A DNA stretch of 64,000 nucleotides from Bremerella alba (GCF_013618625.1 NZ_JABRWO010000009.1:248001-312000); one strand, 5' to 3'; shown: positions 1-9,885, numbered from the stretch's first letter. Made by a program: numbers and translations. Notes: generated by a model not told the origin, from the letters alone.

Positions 1-1892
1 TCAATTTTGGATTCGATCGGTGTATACGTGACACTTTCCGAGCCGAACCTTCCCATGACCTGCAGAAGCTCAGTCCTGGACTGTCCTCGCGTGATGTCGG
101 CATACATGACGGCATCGTAATCCTCTGCATTGAGTTCCCAGCCATTCTCGCGGATCTTCTTCACCAATGCGTTGTAAACGGTGGGGCTGTGCTGATCGCC
201 ACACCGGACTTCTAGGCGAATCTTGCTGCCGGGTTCGATGACCACCAGATCATTCCGATTCACGCCGACAATCTTATCTTGCACATTTGGGCCTGGCAGC
301 TTCACATTGCCTACGGCCAGGCCACCTTTATTTCCGCCGTTTCCGAGCTCTGCACCATACACCAGGTGACCATTGAGGACGCCCATCTTCTGACGACCTT
401 CCGATTCTCTCACGGCCGAGACGGCACGTTCGAGGTAGTAATTCCAGATAGCAATGTCCGAGTCCAATTCATACAGGATCATCTCAAAAAGGTTTTTGAT
501 CATGATCATGTCATCGTTGACCCAATACATCTGTTCAGCCATCGAGCCGCCGATGGACTCGACCGGATGAACCACCGGGTCTGCACTCGGATCGGTTAAG
601 TTCCAAATTGTGAGCGTGGTTTCTTCCAGGGTCGCCAGTTTCGTACCATCTTCACTCGAGGTTGCCAGCTTGATCGGGTTCTCGGTCATCAACTTGGTGA
701 TTGTTGTTCCGGTTGTCGCATCGAAAATACGGACACTCTGATTCTCGACCAGGAAGCCATATTGGGACGTCCCGCTAAGCGTGGGAGGTGTCGCCCAGTT
801 GTTATCTTGGAAGACGCGGTATGCGACCGATTTGTTGGCGACATCCCAGCCGACATACTCCTTGTTGTCAAAGCGGTGCAGAACCAGGTCGCCGTTGATC
901 AAGCGTGCCCATGGGTCGTCGTTGTAGCCATCTTCCGGATAGGCTTCCCAGCTGACGACCGGCGTTACCGAGGTGTCGGTCGGTAAGACTTCCCAAATGG
1001 AAAGAACGCATCGGCGACGACCGAAGCGGCCACCAACCGGCTTGTAGCGATACGTCAACAAGCGGTGCGATGCGGGGTGGTAGTCCAGAACCATTTCGCC
1101 GTCGGGTAAGGCTTGCTCTTGCGTGATCTTCTTTTCCTTCAGCGAGACCCAGGCGATGCGCGAGCGATTGACCTCGTCCGGCTTTGTCGGGTCAACCGGA
1201 TATTCCGCCGATACGAGCACCAGCCCGTCTGGCCCGCCAATAGGTTGAATGAGACCGAATTGTTCCTCTTCGTAATGCTTTCCAAAACCAACGCCACCGA
1301 CAGGAATCACCATGTACGAAGGGAGCGGATCGGGCAGAATCGCGATACGGTCTTCCGCGTAACCGACACTGCCGATCGCGTTGAGGTTCTCGTTGTCTGT
1401 TCCCTCGAAGCGGATGGGGGGAATCGGGTCAGGAGCCGGCGTGGCACGGATGCCCACCTCGGCTTTCAGGCGATCGATATAACGCTGATCGGCGTCCCCT
1501 AGCTTGGCAATCGGGACTTCGATCTCAGACATGTCTTCGCGTCGTAGGAGAATCTTATCGCCCACGATCCCCAGCGGGGCCGCCATGATCTTGAACGTAC
1601 CGCTCGCATCGGTCCAGGTCCGAGCTATCCCGATCGCACCGACTTCGTAAGCAAAGCGAACGGCCTTGGGCTGGTACACTTCGCGATGAAGACCACCAGC
1701 GAACGCGGTTTCAACGAGTAGCTCGCCGCGACGATTGATGTCGACGACGGTGCCGTTTTTCCACTCATTTCTCCAATCGCTAACCTGGACCACGTCGCCG
1801 ACTTTGAATTTACCAGCGTCGACAACCAGTGGAACTAAAAGTAACAAGAGGGGGACGAAAAGCCATGCCCGAAATTTACGATCGTAATTCAT
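1..1892 (-). CDS. Secreted SHD1-domain protein with propeller-like repeats (3' end beyond window)
   Basis: The frame is open from an ATG at 1892 to the window edge, so the C-terminus is missing. The first 26 residues form a signal peptide (basic start, Leu/Val core, likely cut after VVDA). Residues around 85-150 match the SLA1 homology domain 1 pattern common in planctomycete exported proteins (W-T-D-x-S-G-x-F-K then VPIAKLGDADQRYI). The remainder reads as WD40-like strands, for example QSVRIFDATTG followed by TLTIWNLTDP, suggesting a beta-propeller. GGTGA lies 6 nt before the ATG. An out-of-frame TGA at bases 1-3 is not its stop. Function is unknown; export and a protein-binding scaffold role are inferred. 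Confidence 0.8.
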   Translation of the reverse strand, partial: MNYDRKFRAWLFVPLLLLLVPLVVDAGKFKVGDVVQVSDWRNEWKNGTVVDINRRGELLVETAFAGGLHREVYQPKAVRFAYEVGAIGIARTWTDASGTFKIMAAPLGIVGDKILLRREDMSEIEVPIAKLGDADQRYIDRLKAEVGIRATPAPDPIPPIRFEGTDNENLNAIGSVGYAEDRIAILPDPLPSYMVIPVGGVGFGKHYEEEQFGLIQPIGGPDGLVLVSAEYPVDPTKPDEVNRSRIAWVSLKEKKITQEQALPDGEMVLDYHPASHRLLTYRYKPVGGRFGRRRCVLSIWEVLPTDTSVTPVVSWEAYPEDGYNDDPWARLINGDLVLHRFDNKEYVGWDVANKSVAYRVFQDNNWATPPTLSGTSQYGFLVENQSVRIFDATTGTTITKLMTENPIKLATSSEDGTKLATLEETTLTIWNLTDPSADPVVHPVESIGGSMAEQMYWVNDDMIMIKNLFEMILYELDSDIAIWNYYLERAVSAVRESEGRQKMGVLNGHLVYGAELGNGGNKGGLAVGNVKLPGPNVQDKIVGVNRNDLVVIEPGSKIRLEVRCGDQHSPTVYNALVKKIRENGWELNAEDYDAVMYADITRGQSRTELLQVMGRFGSESVTYTPIESKI

Positions 1893-2159
1893 CAGATTCA
1901 CCGTGCCCTAGGCGCTTAGGATGTATAAAAATTGCCAAGAGGTTGTCGTGGGTGGGGAAAGGCGCGCGGGATCGCCTACGGATGGTCCAACCGATTGCCA
2001 TTGCGTTGCATATTAGGCTGTCGGGGGGTAGATAGCCATGCCGTGCTTTTCATTATGGCAACGATGATGTCGCGTGTCAGCCGGAATTTTGCCGAATTGA
2101 TTAAACTCAAACAAAACGCTTGTGGATTCCTAGAGATTCGACGAATCATCACGAAAAAA

Positions 2160-2180
2160 GGATCCGGCAGAACCGGATCC
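2160..2180 (-). terminator. Rho-independent terminator after glgP
   Basis: A perfect 8-bp stem (GGATCCGG/CCGGATCC) encloses a 5-nt loop. On the minus strand it is followed by six T. It lies 33 nt past the glgP stop, and the short T-run on the other side could also stop plus-strand transcription. Confidence 0.8.
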
Positions 2181-2212
2181 TTTTCGCTTTTTGGGCAAAT
2201 CTTAAGCGGTAC

Positions 2213-4408
2213 TTAACTAGGCATTTGACTGCTTAGGCCGCCGGCGGCTGGCACATAGCATAGCTTGGTGTAGTCGGCCACCATGCGGTGGGCGCTGAAC
2301 CGCCAAGCCGATGTGCTGATGCTATACATCATGCGTTTGATCCAGTCTTGCGGCAGACCGTCGACGTCGCGATCGTAGTACAGCGGAATGACTTCGTTTT
2401 CGAGCACCCGGTACAGGTCTTCCGCGTCGCGGGCATCCTGCTTGGCCACGTCGGTATGCGTGCGGCCGGTGCCGATGGCGAACCCGTTTCGGCCGTCGTA
2501 GGCTTCTGCCCACCAACCGTCAAGGATCGAGCAGTTCAATCCGCCGTTGAGAACGACCTTCTGCCCCGAGGTGCCCGAGGCTTCCAGCGGCTGACGGGGA
2601 TTGTTTAACCAGACGTCCACACCTTGGATCAAGTGACGACAGACATTGATGTCGTAGTCTTCGATAAACACAATCTTGTCACGGAACTGAGGATCGTGAC
2701 GTAGGTTGTGGATCTTTTTGATCTTGGCCTTACCGGGTTCATCTTTCGGGTGAGCTTTACCGCTGAAGATAAACTGCACAGGGCGTTTCGGATCGCTCAT
2801 CATTTCGACCAGACGATCGACGTCGGTCATGAGCAAGTCTGCTCGCTTGTAGGTGGCAAAGCGACGTGCGAATCCGATCGTCAAAACGTTTGGATCCAGC
2901 ACGGTTCGTGCACGTTCCACGACGTCATCGCTTTCTCCGCGACGACGGCATTGGCGAGAGATACGACGACGAACGAACTGCAGAAGCAGGTTCTTCAGGG
3001 TGGCGTGCGTTTCCCATAGTTCGCCGGGGTCAACTTCGTGAATATACTGCCATACGTCCGACTCACCCATGCGTAGATACCAACCGCTAGGGAAGTGGCG
3101 ATCGTAAAGCTGCAGCATCTGCCAGGCGATCCAAGACGGGATATGCACACCGTTGGTAATGTGGCCGATCGGAATTTCTTCCTCGACACGCCACGGCCAC
3201 AAGTGAGCCCACATGCTGCGCGAAACGTGACCGTGAAGCTGGCTCACGGCGTTGGCCCGACGCGAAGCCTTGAGCCCCAGCACGGTCATGCAAAACGTTT
3301 CATTTTGATTGTTCGTATCGACACGACCCATGCCCATCAATTGTTCGTGTGAGATGCCGAGTGCTTCTCGTAGATGGCCCAGGTGTTCTTCAATCAGACC
3401 GGCATCGAAGCGGTCGTGACCGGCTGGAACCGGTGTATGGGTCGTAAAGACGGTACGCTTGGCAACTTCACGATGCGCGTTGTCAAAGCTCATGCCGTCT
3501 TCGTGCATGTGATCGCGAATGGCTTCCAGCGTGGCGAAGGCGCTGTGACCTTCGTTCAGGTGATACACGCCAGGGGTAATTCCCAAAGCTTTCAGGGCTT
3601 TGATGCCACCCACGCCGAGCACCATTTCCTGGCGGATACGTGTGCGCTCGTCACCACCGTACAGGCGGCTGGTCAGTTCTCGATCTTCGGGGTTGTTGCC
3701 TTCCACATCGCAGTCCAGCAAAAACAGAGGCACGCGGCCAACGTTCATCTGCCAGACCTTGGCTAGGAGGTCACCGTCTTTCATGTTGATGGTAACGGCG
3801 ATGTGCTTGCCGTCGGGATCGGTCGCTGGCTTCATCGGAAGATTCTCGACCTTCGTGTCGAGATATTCTTCTTCCTGGTAGCCTTCGTCGTTGAGCTGCT
3901 GCTTGAAGTAGCCTTGATCATAAAACAGACCAATCGCCACCAAGGGCACGCCCAGACCGCTGGCACTCTTGATATGGTCGCCCGACAAGACGCCCAGACC
4001 ACCCGAGTAAATCTGAATCGATTCGTGGATGCCGAACTCTGCCGAGAAGTAAGCAACCGGCTTACCTCCGAGCACGCCCGCATTGTTATCGGCCCATGGG
4101 GTGCTGCTTCCCATGTATTCTTTCAGCCGACGATAGGCATGATTAATACGGCTATAAAGCACCATTTCCGCAACGCGTGTTTCCAGACGCTCTGGCGTGA
4201 ACTCGCGGAGCAGAGCGATCGGATTGTGGTCTAACTGTCGCCAACGGATAGGGTCGAGATCGCGGAACAGATTGAATACGTCTGGCTGCCAAGTCCACCA
4301 AAGATTATTGGCCAACGACATGCACTTTTCGAACAGCTTATCGGCCGATAGTTCGACGGGTGCTGTCGCGTTGTCGTCTTCGGATCTTGTCATTTCAGCC
4401 TGGCTCAT
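2213..4408 (-). CDS. glgP: Alpha-glucan (glycogen) phosphorylase
   Basis: This 731-residue protein releases glucose 1-phosphate from glycogen or maltodextrin by phosphorolysis using pyridoxal phosphate. It belongs to the bacterial branch with an N-terminal DUF3417 region (NNLWWTWQPDVFNLFRDLDP near residues 35-55). YHLNEGHSAF lies mid-protein. The PLP-lysine segment EASGTSGQKVVLNGG is near residue 610, followed by the usual DGWWAEAYDGRNGFAIG. I chose the ATG at 4408 because AAGG precedes it by about 8 nt and homology begins just after it; an upstream in-frame ATG at 4594 would add 62 unconserved residues. It is a single gene with its own terminator. No glgA/B/C genes are adjacent. Confidence 0.93.
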   Translation of the reverse strand: MSQAEMTRSEDDNATAPVELSADKLFEKCMSLANNLWWTWQPDVFNLFRDLDPIRWRQLDHNPIALLREFTPERLETRVAEMVLYSRINHAYRRLKEYMGSSTPWADNNAGVLGGKPVAYFSAEFGIHESIQIYSGGLGVLSGDHIKSASGLGVPLVAIGLFYDQGYFKQQLNDEGYQEEEYLDTKVENLPMKPATDPDGKHIAVTINMKDGDLLAKVWQMNVGRVPLFLLDCDVEGNNPEDRELTSRLYGGDERTRIRQEMVLGVGGIKALKALGITPGVYHLNEGHSAFATLEAIRDHMHEDGMSFDNAHREVAKRTVFTTHTPVPAGHDRFDAGLIEEHLGHLREALGISHEQLMGMGRVDTNNQNETFCMTVLGLKASRRANAVSQLHGHVSRSMWAHLWPWRVEEEIPIGHITNGVHIPSWIAWQMLQLYDRHFPSGWYLRMGESDVWQYIHEVDPGELWETHATLKNLLLQFVRRRISRQCRRRGESDDVVERARTVLDPNVLTIGFARRFATYKRADLLMTDVDRLVEMMSDPKRPVQFIFSGKAHPKDEPGKAKIKKIHNLRHDPQFRDKIVFIEDYDINVCRHLIQGVDVWLNNPRQPLEASGTSGQKVVLNGGLNCSILDGWWAEAYDGRNGFAIGTGRTHTDVAKQDARDAEDLYRVLENEVIPLYYDRDVDGLPQDWIKRMMYSISTSAWRFSAHRMVADYTKLCYVPAAGGLSSQMPS

Positions 4409-4791
4409 CGCAGTTACCTTAACTGGTTTGAAGATACAAGGGCTTCTGAGTCTATGCACACTGGCAATGTAGCGAGTTGACTTCCGACACGCGACCCCTG
4501 CAAGCGAATGCAGGGGCGGGTTTATGCGAGGAAATTCGTGCCAGCATTTCATGCATCTCGATTCGTTTCCCACAATCCTTTCGCAGCTTGCCAACTTGAC
4601 GCAGCTTACGGATGAAAGGTGTCCTTAAGGAGGCTAACTATTGAGGGTGAGTTGCGCGGAAGACTTCGCTTGCCACCTGCGTGGTCTCTGGGAATGATGG
4701 TTTGAATGAGATAGAACAGCTTGCAGATAAAGCAAACCAAGTGCCAACATGCCAGCGGTGCTGGCACCCAGACCCTTTGATAGGGATGACG
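4409..4791. other. Divergent intergenic region upstream of glgP and the acyl-CoA dehydrogenase gene
   Basis: The 383-nt gap must hold promoters for both divergent genes. I cannot fix a convincing -35/-10 pair. The only clear structure is the imperfect inverted repeat at 4741-4768. An open frame through the right half (from 4681) lacks a ribosome site and family similarity. Confidence 0.5.
4741..4768. repeat. Imperfect inverted repeat (GTGCCA...TGGCAC)
   Basis: The arms GTGCCAACAT and GTGCTGGCAC pair with two mismatches around a short spacer. It resembles the perfect 13-bp GTGCCACTGCTGG palindrome at 41071-41101, so the two may be members of one dispersed element family. Confidence 0.4.
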
Positions 4792-5871
4792 ATGTCCAGT
4801 AAAGAAATCATCACGCCCGATTCCACCAACCTTGCGGCACTATGCGCGCAGCTAAGCGAAAAGGCCAATTCTTTGCAGACCGCCCAAGATTGGCCGGCCC
4901 AGCAGCTACAAAATTGTGCAGACCATGGGGTATTTCGTTGGTTCATCGCCCAAGAGCAGGGCGGGCTCGGCTGGTCGGGCGATGATGTCGTGCGAGGTTA
5001 TCTCGAACTTTCGGCCGCATGCCTGACCACCACTTTTGTAATCACGCAGCGCACCGGCGCATGCCGGCGGATTGCCTCAAGCAAAAACGAGGCCCTGAAG
5101 CAATCTCTTCTGCCAGACTTGCTGTCTGGCCGCACATTCGCCACGGTAGGAATTTCGCATCTAACCACCAGTCGGCAGCACCTAAAAAAACCGGCCTTGT
5201 TGGCGACGGAAGTCGACGGCGGCTACAAGCTCGATGGATATAGCCCTTGGGTGACCGGGGCGAAAGCATCCGATACGCTCGTGATTGGTGCGAGTCTTGA
5301 AGATAGACGGCAAATGCTAATGGCGGTGCCTGCTAAAGAGAACGGCATTGAAGCAGGGCCCCCGGCCGAACTGGTTGGATTGTCTGCCAGTCAAACGGGA
5401 CCAGTGACTTTCAAAGGCACGTTTTGCCCCCACGAGTGGATCTTGGATGGCCCGCGCGAAGATGTGATGAAGAAAGGCAAAGGAGCCAATACCGGTGGTC
5501 TGGAAACTTCGACCCTCGCTGTAGGCCTATCCACGGCGGCGTATCGTTTTCTCGTCGCTCAGCGTGAGAAACGGAGCGAGTTCGTCCAGCCGACCGAGCA
5601 CTTCGAGGCGGAACTGGAAGCCCTAAAGAGCGATCTGTTGGCCGCAGCCGCCGGAGAGCCTCAATGCGATCCAATGCAAATCCGCTCGCGTGCCAACAGT
5701 CTCGTCTTGCGGATCACCCAGGCCGCGCTCAGTTCGGCCAAGGGGGCCGGGTATCTACAAAGCCATGATGTTGGTCGTTGGTGTCGTGAGGCGTTGTTCT
5801 TCCTGGTGTGGAGCTGCCCGAGCAACGTCCTGTCCGCGAACCTCTGCGAACTTGCTAGAATCGAAGGATAG
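4792..5871 (+). CDS. Acyl-CoA dehydrogenase family protein
   Basis: This 359-residue protein has the order of an acyl-CoA dehydrogenase: an N-terminal helical part with the motif EQGGLGWSGDDVVRGYLELS (about residues 55-75), a beta-domain containing GGYKLDGYSPWVTGAKASD, and a C-terminal helical part. The family oxidises acyl thioesters with FAD. The C-terminal end is short and I cannot place the usual catalytic Glu, so substrate and even activity are uncertain. The ATG at 4792 has AGGG 6 nt upstream; the ATG at 4786 sits directly on that site, and upstream starts lack a site. cysC follows 37 nt later, possibly co-transcribed. No beta-oxidation partners are adjacent. Confidence 0.75.
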   Translation: MSSKEIITPDSTNLAALCAQLSEKANSLQTAQDWPAQQLQNCADHGVFRWFIAQEQGGLGWSGDDVVRGYLELSAACLTTTFVITQRTGACRRIASSKNEALKQSLLPDLLSGRTFATVGISHLTTSRQHLKKPALLATEVDGGYKLDGYSPWVTGAKASDTLVIGASLEDRRQMLMAVPAKENGIEAGPPAELVGLSASQTGPVTFKGTFCPHEWILDGPREDVMKKGKGANTGGLETSTLAVGLSTAAYRFLVAQREKRSEFVQPTEHFEAELEALKSDLLAAAAGEPQCDPMQIRSRANSLVLRITQAALSSAKGAGYLQSHDVGRWCREALFFLVWSCPSNVLSANLCELARIEG

Positions 5872-5908
5872 CCCCTCTGAACTCACCGCAACTGCGTAAG
5901 AGCACACC

Positions 5909-6580
5909 ATGCCTGAAAATGTTGACATCACCTGGCACGATCACCACGTTTCCCGAACCGATCGGGAGAAGCTCAATGGACATAAAGGTGGTGTGGTTTG
6001 GTTCACCGGGCTCAGCGGCAGCGGCAAGAGCACCGTTGCCAACGCAGTCGACGCCAAGCTCCATCAGATGGGGATCCACACCTATCTGCTTGATGGCGAT
6101 AACGTTCGCCATGGGCTCAATGCGAGTCCGAAGATTCTCGAAGAAAGCCATTCGCCCGAGTTCGCTCAGCGATTCGGATTAGGCTTCGGGGCCCAAGACC
6201 GGGCAGAAAATATTCGACGGATCGGTGCCGTGGCGGATCTCTTCTGCCAGGCAGGCGTATTGGTGCTGACAGCCTTCGTGAGTCCCTATCGGGCCGATCG
6301 AGATGCCGTACGACAAATTGTCGAATCGAGCGGAAGTGCCGGCGACTTTATCGAGGTGTTCGTCGATACGCCGCTAGCGGTGTGCGAACAACGTGATCCC
6401 AAAGGCTTGTATAAGAAAGCTCGTGCAGGCGAAATCAAAGGCTTCACCGGCATCGACGATCCTTACGAGGCCCCTGCTAAACCGGAAGTTCACTTGCCAG
6501 GCGGAGATGCCACACCCGATCGACTCGCCGATCAGGTCATCACGCAACTTCGAAAGCTGGGCAAACTGCCTCAGGATTAG
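5909..6580 (+). CDS. cysC: Adenylyl-sulfate (APS) kinase
   Basis: This 223-residue kinase makes PAPS from APS and ATP, for sulfotransfer or assimilatory sulfate reduction. The P-loop GLSGSGKST is at residues 34-42, followed by [10 protein letters not shown] at 61-70, [19 protein letters not shown], and the substrate-lid segment [27 protein letters not shown]. Between NVRHGLN and the LGF...DR motif there is an insertion of about 18 residues (72-89), where most CysC proteins go directly to N-x-D-LGFS. No cysN/cysD is next to it, so it works with an ATP sulfurylase encoded elsewhere. Confidence 0.93.
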   Translation: MPENVDITWHDHHVSRTDREKLNGHKGGVVWFTGLSGSGKSTVANAVDAKLHQMGIHTYLLDGDNVRHGLNASPKILEESHSPEFAQRFGLGFGAQDRAENIRRIGAVADLFCQAGVLVLTAFVSPYRADRDAVRQIVESSGSAGDFIEVFVDTPLAVCEQRDPKGLYKKARAGEIKGFTGIDDPYEAPAKPEVHLPGGDATPDRLADQVITQLRKLGKLPQD

Positions 6581-6756
6581 CTTGACCATTTTGTGATCAG
6601 GTTCTACAACTAATGGGGTGCATCGCTACTCAGAGGAACACCTGACGCGACGGATTTTGCCGTAGTGATGCCCACGTTTGCTTCTCTCGCACACCCATCT
6701 AGGCCTGCCCGAAAGTGCCGTTTTTTCGTGGTCATGGCCACCCTGAGGATTTACGG

Positions 6757-6993
6757 ATGATCAGTTCCTCGATGAAAGATATTCGCTCACGCGTTGCCAC
6801 GGCGCTCGCGGCCAGCAGTAATCCACGGCTCCGTTTTATTCAGGTCGAACTCGACGAAGAACGCGAGAACACCGTTTGTCTTAGTGGGCGGGTAACCTCG
6901 TTCTATCAAAAGCAACTCGCCCAAGAACTAGTTCGTTCAATCGACAGCGACGTCGAGGTCCGCAACGACCTGCGCGTGGAAGATACGGTCTAG
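6757..6993 (+). CDS. Small BON-domain-like protein
   Basis: A 78-residue protein. Residues 25-77 fit one BON domain (Phe-Ile-x-Val-Glu-Leu, then LSGRVTSFYQKQLAQELV and a closing V-x-V-x-N-D-L-R-V-E-D). BON domains are small alpha/beta modules thought to bind phospholipid or other envelope ligands. There is no signal peptide, unlike OsmY-type proteins, so it may act in the cytoplasm. GAGG is 8 nt before the ATG at 6757; an in-frame ATG at 6715 lacks a site. It stands alone between cysC and the convergent heptosyltransferase gene. Confidence 0.7.
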   Translation: MISSSMKDIRSRVATALAASSNPRLRFIQVELDEERENTVCLSGRVTSFYQKQLAQELVRSIDSDVEVRNDLRVEDTV

Positions 6994-7026
6994 TAACCGG
7001 CGGAGCGTCTGGAGAACTGCGAACGA

Positions 7027-8094
7027 CTAAGCCGCTCGGGCTTGATCTGCTTGCCAATCTAGTTGTTGCTGCGCAGACAGCAGAACGTCGTTCACGGCCA
7101 AGTCTCGCATGCAACGATGATGCATAAGAGGGCATTCACGTTGTGCGCACGGGGCACAGTCGATACCTGCCGAGAGGATCAACTCGTGGGGATTGTAGTT
7201 CTCGGCCCAGCGTGGATCGGTCGGACCAAAGATGGCAACCGCCGGCACTCCGAATGCCGCCGCGAAATGACGCGGCCCGGAATCGGTGGTGATCATCAGC
7301 GAGGCCTTGTTAATCACGGCCTTGCTCAGGCCAATACTGGGGTTCTCTTGGGCCAGGCTACGAACGAATGGGTGCTTCACTTCCCGTTCAATCTGGGCGA
7401 CGGTCTCGCGTTCGCTTGGGCCACAAATCAATAGCACTGCATTGCGAGGGTCTTCGACCAGCCGTCGCGCCAGTGCCGCATAGTAATCGGCCGGCCAGTG
7501 CTTCGCCCCGCCGTAGGCTCCGCCAGTGTTAAATACGATTACACGTCGTTTGAAGAAGCGAAACTGTTGCCATAGGGCCTGGGCTTGCAAGTCGTCTGCG
7601 TCGGTGAAGCCCAGTTCACAGTGACGCGAGTGGACTTCGTAGCCGGCCAGTTCAGCCAGCGAAAGGTAGTAATCGACGGCGGAAACAGGGATCCGCTCGC
7701 CATTCTCACTCGGTGGATCCAAGGCCTTGGTTAAGAGAGGCCCGCGGCCATATCGACGGTAACCGATTCGTTGTTTGACCCCACCCAGGTAGGCGAGTCC
7801 TGCCGAGCTGATCGAGTTCGGTAGCAAAATGGCTTGATCGAAACGCTGTTGGCGAACCTGCGTCACAACGTTCAGAAAACGCTGACTAGGCTCTTTCGCC
7901 TTCTTGCTCCACAACATCACGTCGTCAAGGAAACTGGTGCCGGCCAGTACATCTTGCACATAGGGACGCATGATTCCGACCAGGCGATCACCCGTGTTCA
8001 GGCCATCGCGTATGGCTCGTAGGGTCGGCGTGGCCATGACCACGTCGCCGATCCAGTTCGGTAAGACGACCGCAATGTTTCGTGTGCCAGCCAT
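7027..8094 (-). CDS. waaF: ADP-heptose:LPS heptosyltransferase (WaaF/RfaF-like, GT9)
   Basis: This 355-residue glycosyltransferase adds heptose from ADP-heptose to the LPS inner core at the inner face of the cytoplasmic membrane. Visible GT9 features are the N-terminal VVLPNWIGDVVMATPTLRAI, FNTGGAYGGAKHWPADYYAALARRL mid-protein, and ITTDSGPRHFAAAFGVPAVAIFGPTDPRWAENY near the C-terminus. A Cys-rich C-terminal stretch (CAPCAQRECPLMHHRC) is typical of type II enzymes. The ATG at 8094 has AAGGAG 8 nt upstream; a TTG at 8115 is the less likely start. It begins 22 nt after the hldE stop, so the nucleotide-heptose synthesis and transfer genes form an operon. Confidence 0.9.
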   Translation of the reverse strand: MAGTRNIAVVLPNWIGDVVMATPTLRAIRDGLNTGDRLVGIMRPYVQDVLAGTSFLDDVMLWSKKAKEPSQRFLNVVTQVRQQRFDQAILLPNSISSAGLAYLGGVKQRIGYRRYGRGPLLTKALDPPSENGERIPVSAVDYYLSLAELAGYEVHSRHCELGFTDADDLQAQALWQQFRFFKRRVIVFNTGGAYGGAKHWPADYYAALARRLVEDPRNAVLLICGPSERETVAQIEREVKHPFVRSLAQENPSIGLSKAVINKASLMITTDSGPRHFAAAFGVPAVAIFGPTDPRWAENYNPHELILSAGIDCAPCAQRECPLMHHRCMRDLAVNDVLLSAQQQLDWQADQARAA

Positions 8095-8116
8095 GGCCCC
8101 ACTCCTTGCAAACAAA

Positions 8117-9619
8117 CTAGGCAGCCGTGCGGCGAATCGTTTCGTTGGCCGCGACCTTTTGAATGATGTCGGTCGTCGAAAAACCGCCCACGATATCGAT
8201 CAGGCGAATCTCTCCGCCATATTCCTGCAAGATGTCGTACCCAGGGATTTCTTCCGGGACGTAGTGCCCACCCTTGACCAAAATGTCTGGTCGGATCGCT
8301 TTGATTAAGTCGTACGGTGTGTCCTCGCCGAAGACCACCACGTAATCCACGCAGGAAAGCGCGGCCAGCATGGAAGATCGTTCGGTCTCGCTGATTACCG
8401 GCCGGGTCGGGCCTTTCAGCTTCGAGACGCTGTCGTCGCTGTTGAGCCCAACAATTAGGACTTCACCCATGTTCGACGATTCGGTCAGGTTAGACACGTG
8501 TCCGAAGTGCAGCAGATCGAAACAGCCGTTGGTGAACACGATCTTCTCGCCACGACGACGATGTTCTTCGGCGATCGCCGCAATCTGCTGATGGGTGACA
8601 ATCTTCTTCTGGCCTGGCAATAAATCGGTGCGAAGTTCGGCTTCGATCTCGGCCAAGGGAATCACCGCGACGCCTGACTTCTCGACTTCCAGTCCGGCAG
8701 CCACATTGGCCAGGCGAACGGAATTCTCTCGATCTAAGCCACTGCCCAGGCAAGCACCTAGCATGGCCAGAACCATATCGCCGGCTCCGGTAATGTCGTA
8801 CACGCTTCGGGCCTGCGTGGGGAAGTGGCTGGAAGTACCGTCGCGGCTGACCAGGGCCATGCCGTCGCGATCGAGCGTAACGATCACGTCTTGCAGGTCC
8901 AGCTGTTGGCACAGTTGGCTTCCGGCGACCGACGCATCGGCAACGGTCTTCAGCGAAACGCCACTGGCCAATTCGGTTTCGATCCGGTTTGCTTTCAAGA
9001 GCGTGGCACCCCGGTAGCGCTCGTAGTCGTGCCCCCGCATCGGGTCGACCAGCGTCGGAATGTTGTGCTGTTGGGCAAGTTCGATAACAAGCTTGAGCAG
9101 TTTCGGCGTGCAGACTCCTTTGGCGTAGTCCGAAATCAGGATGACATCGAAGTCTTCAATTTGATTCTCGATGCCGGCGTATATCTTTTCGACCAGCCAC
9201 TCGCCGATGGCATCGGTCTTTTCGTGATCGACACGTAGAATTTGGCTTGGATGTCGCGACCCGGCTCGACCAACGAAGCGTTCTTTAAGCGTGGTCGGAC
9301 GCGACGCATCGCAGGCAATCAGACGCGTATCGATACCAGACTGTTGGGCGAGTTCCACCATCTGGGTGCCTGACTCATCTCGGCCGTGGACGCCAGCTGC
9401 GACCACGTGGCAATCGAGGCCGCGCAGCATGTTGCAGACGTTGGCCGCTCCGCCTAGGCGCAATTCCTGGTCATCGGCATGCAGCACAATAACAGGCGAT
9501 TCCTGGCTGATTCGCTGAGCGTTGCCGTAGGTGTAGCGGTCGAGGATCATGTCCCCCAAGACCAGAACCTTGGCAGAATGCATCGACTTAAACGCTTGCA
9601 AGAGCGGGGGGAGGCTCAC
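8117..9619 (-). CDS. hldE: Bifunctional heptose 7-phosphate kinase / heptose 1-phosphate adenylyltransferase
   Basis: This 500-residue fusion makes the ADP-heptose precursor of the LPS core. Residues 1-330 are a PfkB/ribokinase fold, with VLVLGDMILDRYTYGNAQRIS at the start and the catalytic DITGAGDMVLAML near 275. Residues 340-490 are a nucleotidyltransferase with VFTNGCFDLLHFGH from 361 (HxGH at 371-374) and GEDTPYDLIKAIRPDILVKGG. Length and order match E. coli HldE. The GTG at 9619 is preceded by GGAAG at about 8 nt; translation could instead begin at an internal ATG at 9583. It is the first gene of the hldE-waaF operon. Confidence 0.93.
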   Translation of the reverse strand: MSLPPLLQAFKSMHSAKVLVLGDMILDRYTYGNAQRISQESPVIVLHADDQELRLGGAANVCNMLRGLDCHVVAAGVHGRDESGTQMVELAQQSGIDTRLIACDASRPTTLKERFVGRAGSRHPSQILRVDHEKTDAIGEWLVEKIYAGIENQIEDFDVILISDYAKGVCTPKLLKLVIELAQQHNIPTLVDPMRGHDYERYRGATLLKANRIETELASGVSLKTVADASVAGSQLCQQLDLQDVIVTLDRDGMALVSRDGTSSHFPTQARSVYDITGAGDMVLAMLGACLGSGLDRENSVRLANVAAGLEVEKSGVAVIPLAEIEAELRTDLLPGQKKIVTHQQIAAIAEEHRRRGEKIVFTNGCFDLLHFGHVSNLTESSNMGEVLIVGLNSDDSVSKLKGPTRPVISETERSSMLAALSCVDYVVVFGEDTPYDLIKAIRPDILVKGGHYVPEEIPGYDILQEYGGEIRLIDIVGGFSTTDIIQKVAANETIRRTAA

Positions 9620-9788
9620 GGCTCGTCTTCCTTGACGTGGCTTTGTATCGGAAAACCCAGGCCAACTCCGATCCGTGGACAGCCCAGGCAAGGTTTATCG
9701 GGCCTTGGTTATACCCAGAATGGAGACCTGGGCAAATAGAGAACCTATCCGTGTTGCTTTGGGCAGCAACGGAAGGTCCGCCTGCGGT

Positions 9789-9817
9789 TGGCCCAGAGAT
9801 TCATCTCTGGGGGGCCA
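9789..9817. repeat. Dispersed palindrome, family A copy 1
   Basis: The arms TGGCCCAGAGAT/ATCTCTGGG-CCA surround a 2-nt loop, with three extra G in the right arm. The core CAGAGATTYATYTCTGG recurs at 16932-16965 and 29317-29344. This copy lies in the 266-nt gap upstream of hldE. Confidence 0.6.
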
Positions 9818-9885
9818 TAGTCCACAAGCGGCTAGTGTTCCCGGCCGAAACAAAAATGGTTGCCCGCTATTCTCGATCAACCAGC

